Assembly: GCF_018873765.1 (NCBI RefSeq)
Contig: NC_057925.1
Coordinates: 7,017,568-7,081,567 of the forward strand
DNA: 64,000 nucleotides
From: Telopea speciosissima
Lineage: Eukaryota; Streptophyta; Magnoliopsida; Proteales; Proteaceae
Direction of reading: 5' to 3'
Part shown: in pieces, positions 23,782 through 34,967 of the stretch
Position numbering within the stretch: position 1 is the stretch's first letter
How the letters are laid out: the number at the start of each line of letters is the position of its first letter
Position numbers and translations under genes: made by a program
Notes under the pieces: model-generated
What the model saw: the letters and a program-made list of their open reading frames with translations, nothing else
What the model was told of the DNA's origin: nothing
Database searches by the model: none

Positions 23782-24060
23782 GGTTATTTGAGAATATGTC
23801 AGATAACAAATCCTCTTGCGTGTATTTTATTAAATGTAATAAGCTTATTTGAGAACATGTCAGATAACCAATACCTACTGGAATGGATCTTCTATGTTAC
23901 TCTCTATGTATTATCTTGTCATCTGCTTCCTTGTACATTCTTCATAACCTCCGGAAGTCAGAATAAGGTTATTTGCGAACATGTCAGATAACAAATCCTC
24001 TTGCCTCTATTTTATAAAATATGATAAGCTTGTTCAAGTAATGTCAGATAACCAATCCTA
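23691..24060 (+). repeat. tandem duplication of the last exon's end, period 185 bp
   Basis: The last 91 bp of the UPF0114 coding sequence, including its stop codon, plus 94 bp of 3' flank (23691-23875) are repeated at 23876-24060 with a few substitutions. Within the flank, a shorter unit around TGTCAGATAACMAATCC is itself repeated. The second copy has no start and lies outside the coding frame, so it should only affect the 3' UTR. Confidence 0.9.
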
Positions 24061-24099
24061 TTACCTCTATTTTCTAATATGTAATATCTAATCTAGGGG

Positions 24100-26302
24100 T
24101 ATCAAATGCTGGCCTGCACACGTAGGCCTGACTGGAACTGACTGGTAAGTAAAATCCTCGGTGCCAGTCCTAGCTCGATTATGGACTGGTTGTTCTTGGT
24201 GTTTGGTTGTAGCCTGACGGGTGAAAGAACCCTGTACATCGATCAGATTCAAGTTTTTGAATTTTTAGGACACCATGTAATAATCTTCAAATCCAGTGTA
24301 GATGAGCACGGAGACCACCTTATCAGACATGCACCGACAACTTTAGCCTTTTTAGGTTTCTTTTTGTAGCAAAAGTTGAACCACTATATCCTTTTGGTAT
24401 TGGGTATTGTGAAAGCAGATGTTGCAGTGCTTTCCAATTAGGATAAGTAATCTCACATTGCCTATTATTAATTGTAGACTTTAAGGAAGTGATATAATGC
24501 TTTTGAAATTTCCTGGCATGTCCCTGGTCAGATGCATTAGTAGTCAAGGAGACATTATGCAACCAATGCTTCGGGGTGGGGGGGAAGAATGATTCTGTGC
24601 ACTGGTATTCCTTGATTGAACAATCAAATGGTTAGTGACATGATTGCGAATGTCAACATTCAACAAAGGATTTGTCTGGAAAACCAATAGCTATATGGAA
24701 ACTCTGCCATGCTTGAATGGTTAGAATAATTTCCAAGTTGTGGAGTTATTGACTTTTCATAGGTGTGCTATTCTAGCAATGATGGTAGGCTTCTCATATC
24801 ATTCATGAAATTGGAAATCCAATATGTGGGTCCCCTGCCTCTTGATGGGAGATTTATAGCCATACTGTGGCTGTTTGGATTCGAGGGCATATCTATACAG
24901 CCACAACTCAAAGGTGATTAGTTTGGAGCAGGAAAGTAACAAATAGTATACTACTTCATGGGGTAAGTGTGTCAAAAAATGTACTAGATGCATAAATAAA
25001 ACAGAAGGATCAGCATTCAGTACGAAGTCAACCTTGGACATCAGCATGTGCAAGGAGGACCAAAATGCATGGAAACTGTCATCAGTTTGTAAAGAATTGT
25101 TACAGTGACAGGGTGACCAAGTCCTAGAGTCACTTAGAAGATTTATTTGAATACATGGAGCTGAATATTCCTGTGCAGTCACACCAATAAACATAAATGA
25201 GACACCAGTTACGGTTTTTCTAAAGTGGATATATATTTTGTCCTTACCCAAAAAAATGATACATTTATAGTGTCATTAGAAATATTAAAATAATAATACC
25301 ATTAAAATGTGGGAAAAGGCTTCACCTCACAACCTCTAATCACTTATTTTCTATCATTTGATGCAGTTCCGAGGAAATTTCTTTCCTATTTTTGTGATAG
25401 AATTTGGAAACATTGTTACTTCCAAGCTGTGTGCTAATTTGCAGGAAAGATTGCTTATGCCTTAAAGTTGTTGTCAAGATCATGATGTTCTAAAGTGCTC
25501 CTGACTGTTCTCTCTATGGCTCAAGATGATTTTCAAAATAGAATTTCGCTAGCAACCTGGGAAAACAGAAATCATGCATATTCTTTTAGTAAACTCTCAA
25601 GTGGTACTCTGTTATATCCTTAAGACCATGAAATATCTTTTTTGTATATGCTGAGAATGTGCATGTGGATGCTACCCATCATTCCAGGCCAATAAAATTT
25701 GATACTCTAACCATGCGACACATCACATTACTTTGGATGCTCAAAAAGGTGTTGAATCTCTATTTGGTTGGTGTCATCACCCCTATAGAACCATCTCATG
25801 TCTGAATCTGATTTAAACATGAATGCTCAAAATTTTTTGTTCCAAGCTTTTGCCACATATTTGGAAAATGTGGCCTTGGTAATGGGGTATTCTAAGTCAC
25901 CTAAAGATTAGGGTTTAGGAAACCTTAAGTAAGCCAGAATCGCAAGAAGGGAACCAGATTCAGAATTGAAGAGTTTTACAATAGCTCAATGAAAACAAGC
26001 CTAGTTGACAGATAATTCTGGTCTAGTTGTCCATGTCACAAAGAGAATATCTCAACAAAGTTTGAATGCAATCCAAGGTCAGATTCAGAAATATGTAAGT
26101 TTCCTACTGGAAAAAGGAAAATTGGAAACCCAGAATAATTAGTAAAATTGATGGATGGTACTTTGAGGTTTTGGAATAGAATTAAACAAAGACCTGATTT
26201 AGTGATTAAACAACAATGAGGACTCAACTACAGCCAGAAATTTAGAAAGTTGAACAGCAGTAGATTCTAGAAATTGATGGAGAAAGCTGTCTATAAAGCA
26301 GA
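24100..26302. other. intergenic stretch, nothing recognised
   Basis: This stretch follows the 3' end of the UPF0114 gene. A 150-codon minus-strand open frame at 24799-25251 has no motif, domain or composition that I recognise and is probably chance. No repeat boundary or RNA gene was seen. Confidence 0.5.
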
Positions 26303-26310
26303 ATCTGAAC

Positions 26311-26678
26311 CATAGTTGTCACGGTGACTAGGCGATCAAAGGCATTGGGGGGTGCCTAGGTGACAAGGTACCGGCCTAGGCACCCTAGGTGTGCAGTTTA
26401 TGAGTGTATAATATAACAAATGATAATTTTATATAATTAGGGTTATATGCAACATAGAAGTCATCTCAATGCAATATGATATAATTATGCTAGTAATGAC
26501 CCAATATTAGAAAACCAACATATAATAAACAAAGCATAGGATATAATATAAGCATATTCACTAAAAAACAAAACAATAAAAATAAATCGACGTAAACTCG
26601 TGAAGTGTCAACAAGGCGTGTTGTCGCCTTGGACCCAATAAAGAGCCTGGATGCCGAGGCGACGCCCAGCCAACTATG
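26311..26678. mobile_element. hAT-like MITE with perfect 8-bp target duplication
   Basis: It begins CATAGTTG and ends CAACTATG, and is flanked by ATCTGAAC at 26303-26310 and 26679-26686. The subterminal regions are GC-rich (GGCCTAGGCACC, GGATGCCGAGGCGAC) and the centre AT-rich. Its 368 bp carry no coding sequence. This is the best-preserved member of the family at 10782 and 12205 and fixes its ends. Confidence 0.88.
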
Positions 26679-26686
26679 ATCTGAAC

Positions 26687-29600
26687 TACTAACTTATTAA
26701 GCAATTCGATGGCATGGAAGCACAGGGACTGATCCATGATTAACTCACTAACAGGAACTAGAACTAACAGAAAAAAACAACACTGAGAAATTTCACATAT
26801 TTAGAAATCACAGGTAAAGTAAGTTGGAATAACTGATTGATTTGTGCTGTGAAGTATACAGAGAAGATAAAATAAAGAGAGTTTTCATCCAGGAATCCCA
26901 GATGAATTGTAGCTATTGAATTCTCAACAGCCCACTTCTGAATCCACCAAGTAAAACACCTTTGAATCCTACAAGAGCTGGTCTGTAATCCTCAGAACTA
27001 ATTGGCAGTAAAGAGCTTCTTCATTAAATAAATAGTTGGGTAGGGATGTTCCCTTACATGCTTATTCATAATATTAGAAACTGACTAGAAAAAGTCGACA
27101 AACTAAAATTAGAATTGGACTCTAAAACCCCAGCTGACAGCTGCTTTGGAGGTTTCTTAATGCAAAAAAAGCAAAAGGAAACTGACCTAAACAAGACTGG
27201 ATTTACAGTAACCTAATCCAGCTCAACTACAACAATATAGTAATAAGAAACATAAGGAAATAGGACTCTCAAAACAGACCCCACGGTTCTGATTCCTAGG
27301 TGAACCATATCTGGAACCGCAGGGTTAATTTTGAACCAGAAAACTGGTTCAAATCTTGAACCGCAGAACCAAGAAAGGCCCTGGTCTTCATGCAGCTGCA
27401 GGTTATTCTTCTCTTGTACCCTGGATACTGCATTACCTAGATAGAGCAGAAAGGTGGAAGAAGATCCATGTAGTGGAACCCAAGCAGTTGGGAAAAGGCT
27501 AAGATGAGTTTTCTTCAGGGATTCATTGATGGTCGATCCGACTGTGTTCTCATGGCATGCACAATATGAGGATGCTCACCCACTCATAATGCATTTGTGG
27601 AGTTATTAGATGCAGCCTTCTGCTTTCCATTACCATGATTTACTTGCACTACTCTTGTTTTAAAGAGGGGGAAAAAAAAGATGGAGAACAGAGGTTTTTG
27701 TTTTCGAAGTTTTCTTCTTTCCTGAAAATTTGGGAGGAAGAACTAACTGATTAGGTAGCCGTGGATCATAGGTCTGAGAAAATCATGTAGTCATAGATCT
27801 CTGATGAAAATGACAGATGAAACAAAATATTCAACGTCCTCAGATCTGTTTGCGTCTAATTGATTGAATATTTGATAGTGATTCTGATCATTCTTATGCA
27901 AGAAAACAATGAAAAATGTAGTTAAGACTAAAGGATCCAAAAATTTGTTTGTTTTGAAATTCGTTGATCAATAAATCTGTCAAAGAAGTCTTTGGTAATT
28001 TGTGATACATCAAGTATGCTGAGGAAATTTATACTATGTAAAGCAACCTTAATTTTCCTTTTCTTTTTTATTTCTAAACTATAATCCTCTAGATACTGTT
28101 GGTACAGAGTTGCTGGTTAAAAACTCCTCAAGCTTCCCAGCATTTTATTGAGTTCAAAAAAAGGACCACATTGCAATGCTTTGGAAGACTAAAACCGAAT
28201 GATTGCACATAATTTGCAGGACATTAGGGCTTCTGTGATGGGGTTTGTCGAGTTTCTTTCTATTTTTTGTTTGGAGGGACAGGAACTTGTATGTCCATAA
28301 GTTTGAACTGATTTAGGTCTTTTTGTGGTTGAGGATTATTCTTCGAGGACCTTCTTTTCCAAGCTGGCTCAGATTTTTGTTAGGTTTATTATGAGTTTTG
28401 TTTTGGAGTGAATGAAGATCCTTTTGCCCAGGTGAAAGAAAATTGTAGTCAAAAGAACTTCCATGATTTCATTAAGGAATCCAATATGTGCTGGGGTTGG
28501 GGACATGGCCTGCACTCTTGGTGGATGTGAGAATGAGCCTCATATGCTTTGTATGTCGGCCAATGAGTAGTAATGGTGGTTGATTGCTTCAGGAGATGCC
28601 CACCCCTCTTTTTTTTGGAGGGGTTTGGGGTGGGAAATGTATTGTGGGCTCTTGATCCCGGATGTGTTGACAACACATCTGGGTAGGTGATTCCATTGTT
28701 GTTTTTCACCTTACCTCTCAAGAACTAATATCAGTTGATTACTCATGGAAGTATATCACCCAAATGCTCTCAAAGTCATTTCTGCAACCTTTCTTGTCAC
28801 CCTCTTATTTTGTGGCTGGGGCCAGTTCACACTTCACAGCTCTAAAGCTGTCTATTTCTTTCCTTCTTTTGATAAGGTTTCTTCTTTGGTACAGAAAGGA
28901 TATATTATATTTAACTCCCCCCCCCCCCTCCCCCCACCCCTCTCCCTAGCCCTTCCCAAGTGAAGCAGGAGAGTCTATTCCATGATCACCAACTGTGCTA
29001 ACAGTTGTCTTCTTCGTTGGATCAATTCATGTTGACTAGAACTAGACCCAACATTTCACTCACAAACAGAGCTATGTTGCTTTTACTAAGGTTTGCAGGA
29101 AAGAGAAAAAAAAAGGGGGGGGGGGGGGGGTTGGAAGGATTAAAGAACCGCTGGTCTACAATTAATGTCAATGCTACAATATTTTGCATGTAATATCTAG
29201 TTGCCATTTCTTGTTCAAAATGTTTTGCAGGAGTATATTAAATCTAAGAACTCGGACAGTTCCTGCATTTCGCTCTTAAGGTGTTGAGATGTTGGGGGGT
29301 TATAGAGTTATATTCCCATGTCAGTTTGTTCAGGTCCTTGGTTCTTTCATATAGCTCTCTCCACCTAATGCTTTAAGGTTTTGAGTTAGATCTTCTGGTG
29401 GTATTTTGTGGATTATTCCACTTTATGTAATATGGTGTTAAAGCCTAAGTCCCTTTGTTATCTCCCTTAGTTATTTGTCCATGTGTAGAGCTAGGTATGC
29501 CAAAACCACACGTGGGGATTATTAAGATGTTGAGAGTTATATAGTCTCACATTGGTTTACTCAGCTCATTAGTGCTTTCATATACTTGAAGAGTTCTCTC

Positions 29601-30310
29601 CACTTAATGATTTAAAGGTTTGCAATAAGGACAAATGGGGAGGAATTTAATTGCTATAGGTCTGACATGGTTATACCTGGAAGAAAGCCACCCTGTTACT
29701 TGAGTTTTAAGTAGAACAGTAAAGGGCATTAGAATACACGAAGAGCTTTAGTGGGAACGAACCACTTACCAGGGAAACAGGGACCACCATTAGCATTTAG
29801 CAGGAATGAATCCAAAAGGTCACTAAAATAACATCAATTCACACTTTGGCAGGTAATGCTTTTTTCTTGCTTTGGTGCGTCAACTCAACTGATTTGGGAT
29901 TCCTGATGCTGTCCTGCTTCTTGAAATCTTGCTTCACTATCTTAGCTGCAAGTAGTTAGTAATGCCATATCAAGAACCAAAGCAACATCCACACAATGTG
30001 TGTGTGTGTGTGCTGTGTCTCATCCTCCACCCTCAACTATATAACCATAAAATGATGAAAATTAAGTACAGGTGACCAGCATAACATGCATTCATTGATT
30101 CATGGTGGTTGTGATAATTTCTTGCTATCATATTAATGTGACGAGGATAGATGCACAAGGCCATGTTTGGCAAGAAGCAAATAGAAGAAAAACAAATCTA
30201 GTTGTTTGTTAGGAGGGGATTTATATGCTGCCAGTGTGTAATGGGATCAACATACCCTGCCAATTGGAGCATGGGAGGGGACATCACACAATTTTTATAT
30301 ATATATATAT
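26687..30310. other. intergenic stretch with simple repeats
   Basis: No gene was recognised. It holds a C-run at 28917-28933, a G-run near 29115-29131, a short (GT)n near 29998-30012 and an (AT)n at 30297-30310. Near 29284-29460 and 29525-29625 two related segments (GATGTTGAGAGTTATA..., CTCTCTCCACNTAATG...) look like pieces of a dispersed repeat. Sequence near 28440-28530 resembles the flank of Copia-3 near 34455-34520. Confidence 0.45.
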
Positions 30311-30320
30311 AAAGCCCGTA

Positions 30321-30410
30321 ACCCGTTGGCAAAGACCAACACCTCTCAAAGAAGAGGTCATGAGTTCAACTCTCCTTGGGACCCAACTATCAAAAAAAAA
30401 AAAAAAAAAA
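30321..30410 (+). mobile_element. short tRNA-derived SINE with poly(A)
   Basis: A box B-like segment (GGTCATGAGTTCAACTC) lies in a body of about 70 bp followed by about 20 A residues. Direct repeats AAAGCCCGTA at 30311-30320 and 30411-30420 flank it. The perfect target duplication and long A tail indicate a recent insertion. Confidence 0.78.
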
Positions 30411-30482
30411 AAAGCCCGTATGTCAGGGAAAAGAGAGAATGTGTATTCTTTTAAGGACAAGATAATGTTGACCGGTCATGTA

Positions 30483-32402
30483 GGCTCTATATGATAACGT
30501 TCTTTTTTAGTGTTTTTTCGTTTTTTTGGAACAGAAACATGCTAAAATCTGAATGGTATGTTCGGTTCATTTTTTTGTTTTTTTGAAATGAACCGGGCAC
30601 TTGGCACATTTTTAGCACACATTTGCAAAACACTAAATTGGTGTTTCTCACCTAAGAGAAACACTTTTACAAATTTTCGAAGAAACATGAGCTTCACTTA
30701 AATTAACGAGGGTAAAAATGTAAAATGTCATCTAAACATAACAAATAGGTGGTTTTCGCCCTCAAACCTTAAAACCTCTCTTCATTGTTCTCGCTCGACC
30801 TCTGCAACCCTCTGTTGATTTCTACTGCTCTCTTTGCGTGCTCCCTCTGCAAATTAAGGCATCGATCTGGCCAAAGGCATCCAAGCAATCTGCACAGACG
30901 CGTCGATCACAGGCCCTGCAGCGGTCACGTTGAGTTATAGCCCAATAGATCTGATCTCTGTAGATGGATTTGAGGCTGAAGCGTTTGAAGAGTTTTTTTG
31001 TTTCTTCATTTGATTGATTTCGTTACAGAGAGACTTCAATTGATCTCTCCGACGAGCAGCGACGACAATGTTGCAGCCTGCCATGGTGAGATTCAAGCAG
31101 AACTCTCGCCCTAGCCCCGAAGAAGCTTCTGTCACCATCACTACCCTTCCATCCAATCGATTCCATGGTTCCTGATTTCTCTCCACTTCGTTGTCTCCCA
31201 GTCCTTCTTCGATCCTCAACTTAATTTCTTCTTCGATTCATATTCCATCGACTTATGAGAGAGAGAGAAGCGATGGCGCCAAGCCAAGTAGCCAATGAGC
31301 TCGTCTCAGTCTCTTAATAATTACACCAAGACCCTCTCTTTTCATTATCTAGTTTCAGTTTTCGTGAGAAGTGACATTGGAGATTGAAAAAACCCTCTCT
31401 TTTCTCCCTACTAGCTCATGAATGGATTTTGCAATAGCTTTCCGTATTTACATCTAAATTTCCCACTCAAAAATGGAAGCTTTGAGAGTTTGGTCCTTAA
31501 AAGGGGACTTGTGGGTATCTCCTCTTTTGGAATTTAATGTGGGTTATTCCTGTATTTCAAGAACAAAGAGAAAATGGGGGTTGTTGGTCATGCTGTACAT
31601 CAGAGCAGAAGTTGCCATCACCTAATAGTTTCAAGCACTGCAGGAGATTTTTGGACCCGATCTCATCGTCGTTGGCATCCAAAATTCGATGCTTCATATG
31701 GGATTTTTTGTGACCTTCGTGTGATTGTTCCACCTTCTTCTTCACTTGACAATTTGAATGGTTGCATAAATCTTATGCAGGGAGGTTCAGATATGGAACC
31801 ACCAACAACCACTGAATTTGCTTGCTTAGTTTGTCTTAGTTGAAATCTAGAATTGCCTTATATTCTTGTGGCTCTTATCATAATGAATTTCTAATGAATT
31901 GCCTTAAATTCTTGTGGCTCCATCATTGTTTGGGTTTGGAGAGTTTGATCTCATTAGTTACTTGACATAGCTGAGCTATTTGAGTAAATGGATTGGAAAG
32001 ATTTAGAATAACCTAACATGTGTAATGATCTAATCTCATTCTAAATCGAATTCACTTAAAAATCATAGGTTTTTAATTTTGATGTACTATCTAAACAATT
32101 AAGTAGTTTTGAATTGTGATGTTTGTTTCTTTTTTTTTTGGCTTAAAAAATCATAAGTATAAAAGCCATGGTATAGATGGCAATTACGTAATTTTTGGTA
32201 AACAAAAGAAACGATTTTGTTAGTGCGACCCATACAAATTTCTGTTTCTTCTAAACTTCGTAAACGTTTTTTTTTTTCAGGATTACCATACAGCATTTTA
32301 GGACCCAGAAATGCTCAAAAAACACAAAAACACAAAAGTGTGCCGGACCCAAAAACACGAAAAAAAAAAAAAAAAAAAACAGAAGCATTACCATACAGAG
32401 CC
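30483..32402. mobile_element. TIR element (Harbinger-like?) carrying a gene fragment
   Basis: The left end GGCTCTATATGATAACG and the inverted right end GGCTCTGTATGGTAATG match well, and T-rich subterminal stretches with GTGTTTTT motifs follow on both sides. GTA flanks both ends, a possible 3-bp target duplication like PIF/Harbinger elements, though TAA/TTA would be typical. A second partial end-like motif near 32281-32296 complicates the right boundary. No transposase is seen; the interior contains a dehydrogenase fragment, so it is non-autonomous. Confidence 0.5.
30852..31219 (-). pseudogene. short-chain dehydrogenase/reductase (SDR) gene fragment
   Basis: Minus-strand translation gives [40 protein letters not shown] and SLCNEINQ, the Rossmann-fold start of a plant NADP-dependent SDR of the FabG-like type. 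The dinucleotide motif TGxxxGLG has Glu for the first Gly. Further on, after an in-frame stop, LNVTAAGPVIDASVQIAW matches the next part of the family, and then the frame shifts (DAFGQIDALI is in another frame). No ATG start precedes it and the catalytic YxxxK region is absent. It is a broken fragment, probably captured by the surrounding TIR element. Confidence 0.8.
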
Positions 32403-32405
32403 GTA

Positions 32406-33329
32406 GTCCCTGTACAACGTGGTAGCCAATGAAAGTGTGCACAGAGGCATTGGTTTGGATGTGATTTTCGATTTCATTGGGGCTCAATAGTTTTTTTGCA
32501 CAAGGAGACATTGGTTTGTGTCTAGGCGTAGGAACCATATTAACCATGCGACTCATTAACATTCTTTTCCCCTTCTTTTAAATTTAAAATCACCAAAGGA
32601 ATGATGAAATTTATTTTCTTTTCTCTCACAAAGTTTCTTTACATAATTGGAAGATTTTGAAAGTTTTTTTTGTTTTTTTTCTTGATATTTTCTTTTTTCT
32701 TTTCTTCTCTTTTTATTTCTCGACAAACGAAGAAGACAGTCTAAAAGAGGGATCATTAAGTCAATAAATATAAAGATACCTCGAAATGTTGCATTAAATG
32801 ATATTCATCTTTTCAAAAATCCTTGGTTACCGCGTGCATTAAGTACCACATCAAAGAGATTTAATTTCATGCATACTATATTGTAACTATTGAATAAAAT
32901 CATTTTCCTATTAGTTTAGGTCATTCTTGGTTACCTTCATTAATGATCAGTGAACAATGGAGCATTGTTCACACATATCTTCAAGTTTGGTTGAATAGTA
33001 CTCAACTCCTGATCTCAAAGATTAAGACGAACATGTCTCCTAAATATGCCCTAAATTTTGGTTTAACAAAGCAATTTTAGATGAAAGTAATTAATTGTTA
33101 AGATTGATTGCTAATGCAAAAAAATTTCAAAATCGCTTCTACGCATGTGCTTAAATCGAAATCACTAAAACAATCCAAAGTAATCAAAGCACAAAATATA
33201 TGTTAAGAAAAAGACTGAATCAACAAGACATTTTATTTTTGTCCATCGAAATGAACTGAAAATTTTACAACTAAGGTACGAATGTTTTACATCTTATCCT
33301 ATAGATAAATCGAAGTTTTAGAAATGTTA
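32406..33329. other. AT-rich intergenic stretch
   Basis: I see no gene or clear repeat boundary. Poly-T and CTTTTTT tracts are frequent near 32660-32720. Confidence 0.5.
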
Positions 33330-33466
33330 GGCTGTGTTTGGTATGTATTCTTGGAATAGATTATGTGTCTAGAACATACTTTGAAGTAATAAAATAGAGA
33401 AGAACCGAGATTTAGAATGCATTATAGGCTCGGAATCTATTCTGAGAATGCATAACAAACACAACC
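33330..33466. mobile_element. Tourist-like MITE
   Basis: The left end GGCTGTGTTTGGTATGTATT and the inverted right end GGTTGTGTTTGTTATGCATT form terminal inverted repeats, with AATAGATT inside both arms. The left flank is TTA and the right flank starts TA, compatible with a decayed 3-bp duplication. It is related to the elements at 53736 and about 56250. Confidence 0.68.
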
Positions 33467-33738
33467 TAGGAATCCAAGCTCCTAATAGCAATGCATTCTA
33501 GAGAATCCATACTTGTTGCATTTTGTGGTGTGACTAATTACACATCTACTACTACAACAACACTTGCGGACTCTTCTCAAAACAACAAGGGACAATCAAC
33601 TCTACATAAAGAAGGAAAAGTGCTCATTTGCACGAGAGGAGGTGATGTTCCTTGACCACAAGGTTTGGAACAGAATGACAAGGGTGGATGAGAGTAAGGT
33701 GTGGAATGTGTAGATAAAATTAACAAGCTAAAATAATA

Positions 33739-33887
33739 AAGGGCGTACACAGTGAACGAGGCTCCCACCACTGCAGAGTCTAAGGAGAGTCATAATGTAC
33801 ACAACCTTGCCTCAACTTCATGGAGAGGCTGCTTCCCGATTCGAACCTGCAATAGAGTAATCTTACCGTTGTGCCAAGGTCCGCCTC
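33739..33887 (-). mobile_element. Au-type SINE, minus strand
   Basis: The reverse complement reads GGTTCGAATCGGGAAGCAGC, CTCTCC..., then GTGGTGGGAGCCTCGTTCAC and a T-rich end, matching the Au SINE at 9153. It is flanked by a long direct repeat TTAACAAGCTAAAATAATA at 33720-33738 and 33888-33906. This perfect 19-bp target duplication indicates a young insertion. Confidence 0.9.
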
Positions 33888-34069
33888 TTAACAAGCTAAA
33901 ATAATATTAAGGATAATTTGGCTTTAAATCAAGTGGTCCAAACTAAAGTAAGTTTCTCAACAAGTGGTGGTATTCAGTCCACACACAAATTTTCTTATAA
34001 CACGCACACTTTCTCAACAAATGGTGGTATTCAGTCCAGACACAGATTTCTTATAACTCTCTCTCTGAG

Positions 34070-34253
34070 GAATTTTTATCCTCTCAATTTCCCTGCTCGC
34101 ACTTGACGTCAAATACATCTAATAGAGGGACGTGGACCCACCTCGGGCAGTGTGTTTGGGCAGGGGGTAGGATAGTCAGTTCCACACTTCCGGCCCCTCT
34201 GTTAGATGTACTTGACGTCAAGTACGGGCAGGCAAATTGAGAGGATAAAGATC
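34070..34253. mobile_element. foldback MITE with TGACGTCA palindromes
   Basis: Two arms of about 60 bp are inverted copies: TTTTTATCCTCTCAATTTCC... on the left and CTTTATCCTCTCAATTTGCC... on the complementary right. Each arm contains CTTGACGTCAA, a perfect CRE/TGA-type bZIP site. The centre contains GGGCAG...GGGCAGGGGGTAGG. A target duplication is not clear (CTCTCTGAG against CAGGCTGAG is the best, 6 of 9). The ends resemble the Mutator-like foldbacks at 47553 and 60786. Confidence 0.75.
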
Positions 34254-34520
34254 CCAGGCTGAGTAGGATCTTACATGTACAGTAGACCCCACATTCATAT
34301 GGGGAATGGTAGACAACAGAAGAACTTGGTAGTTTTGGAGTCTGAGCAATGGAATCCAAATTTGGAAGTAGAAACAGGTCTTGTAGATGAGGAAATGATT
34401 CTGAGACCACATGGGCTGTGGATTCACAAAACCATTTTATTAGAAAGATCTTCTATGATTTCACCAAAGAATCCAGTATATATGTAGGGAGTTGGGGACA
34501 AGGCCTGCACTGTTGGTGTA

Positions 34521-34967
34521 TGTTTGAACTGAAGAAATATTAAAGAAGAACAAAGAAAGAAGGAAGGAGACAGAAACGTTTTTAATGTGGTTCGGTTTCA
34601 CTGGAAACCTACGTCCACAGCTCTTGTTATTTTTCCACACTCCTAGCCTTCATCTATCCTCTCTTTATATAGAGGCTTAGAGATAGATATGATTAGTTTA
34701 CAAGGATAAACACTGTGATAAGGATGGGTACAGTGAGTATTACAGTTTGAGTGCACTTGGTCACGATCCTTGAGTTTGAAGGAGTTGGGTTGTAACTCTA
34801 CCACTTGGTCACGATCCTTGAGGTTGGAGGAGTTGGATTGCAACTCAACAACTACAGCAGCCTTGTGCGTTGGTTTAGGGATAATCACTGAGGTGCTCTT
34901 ATCATCTGATCCATTGATCTCTTCAAGAGTGGTTGTTACGGATAAACCATTATCCTTATCGCTAACA
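34521..34967 (-). repeat. Copia-3 3' LTR
   Basis: Read on the minus strand it begins TGTTAGCGATAAGG after the purine tract (TTGCGGGGGCG) and ends near CAGTTCAAACA. It contains a TATA box (CTCTATATAAAGAG, 34664-34677). The other LTR is absent, so no divergence date can be given. Confidence 0.78.

Noticed and set aside
24799-25251. 150-codon minus-strand open frame
   Set aside because: Longest unexplained frame in its area, but no family resemblance, no repeat context and no codon pattern that stands out.
28913-28963. Proline-rich open frames near 28.9 kb
   Set aside because: They arise from a C-run and C-rich tract.
29284-29625. Possible TRIM element (TGTTGAGAGT..., CACATTGG)
   Set aside because: Two related segments exist but I could not find paired ends, a primer-binding site or a target duplication.
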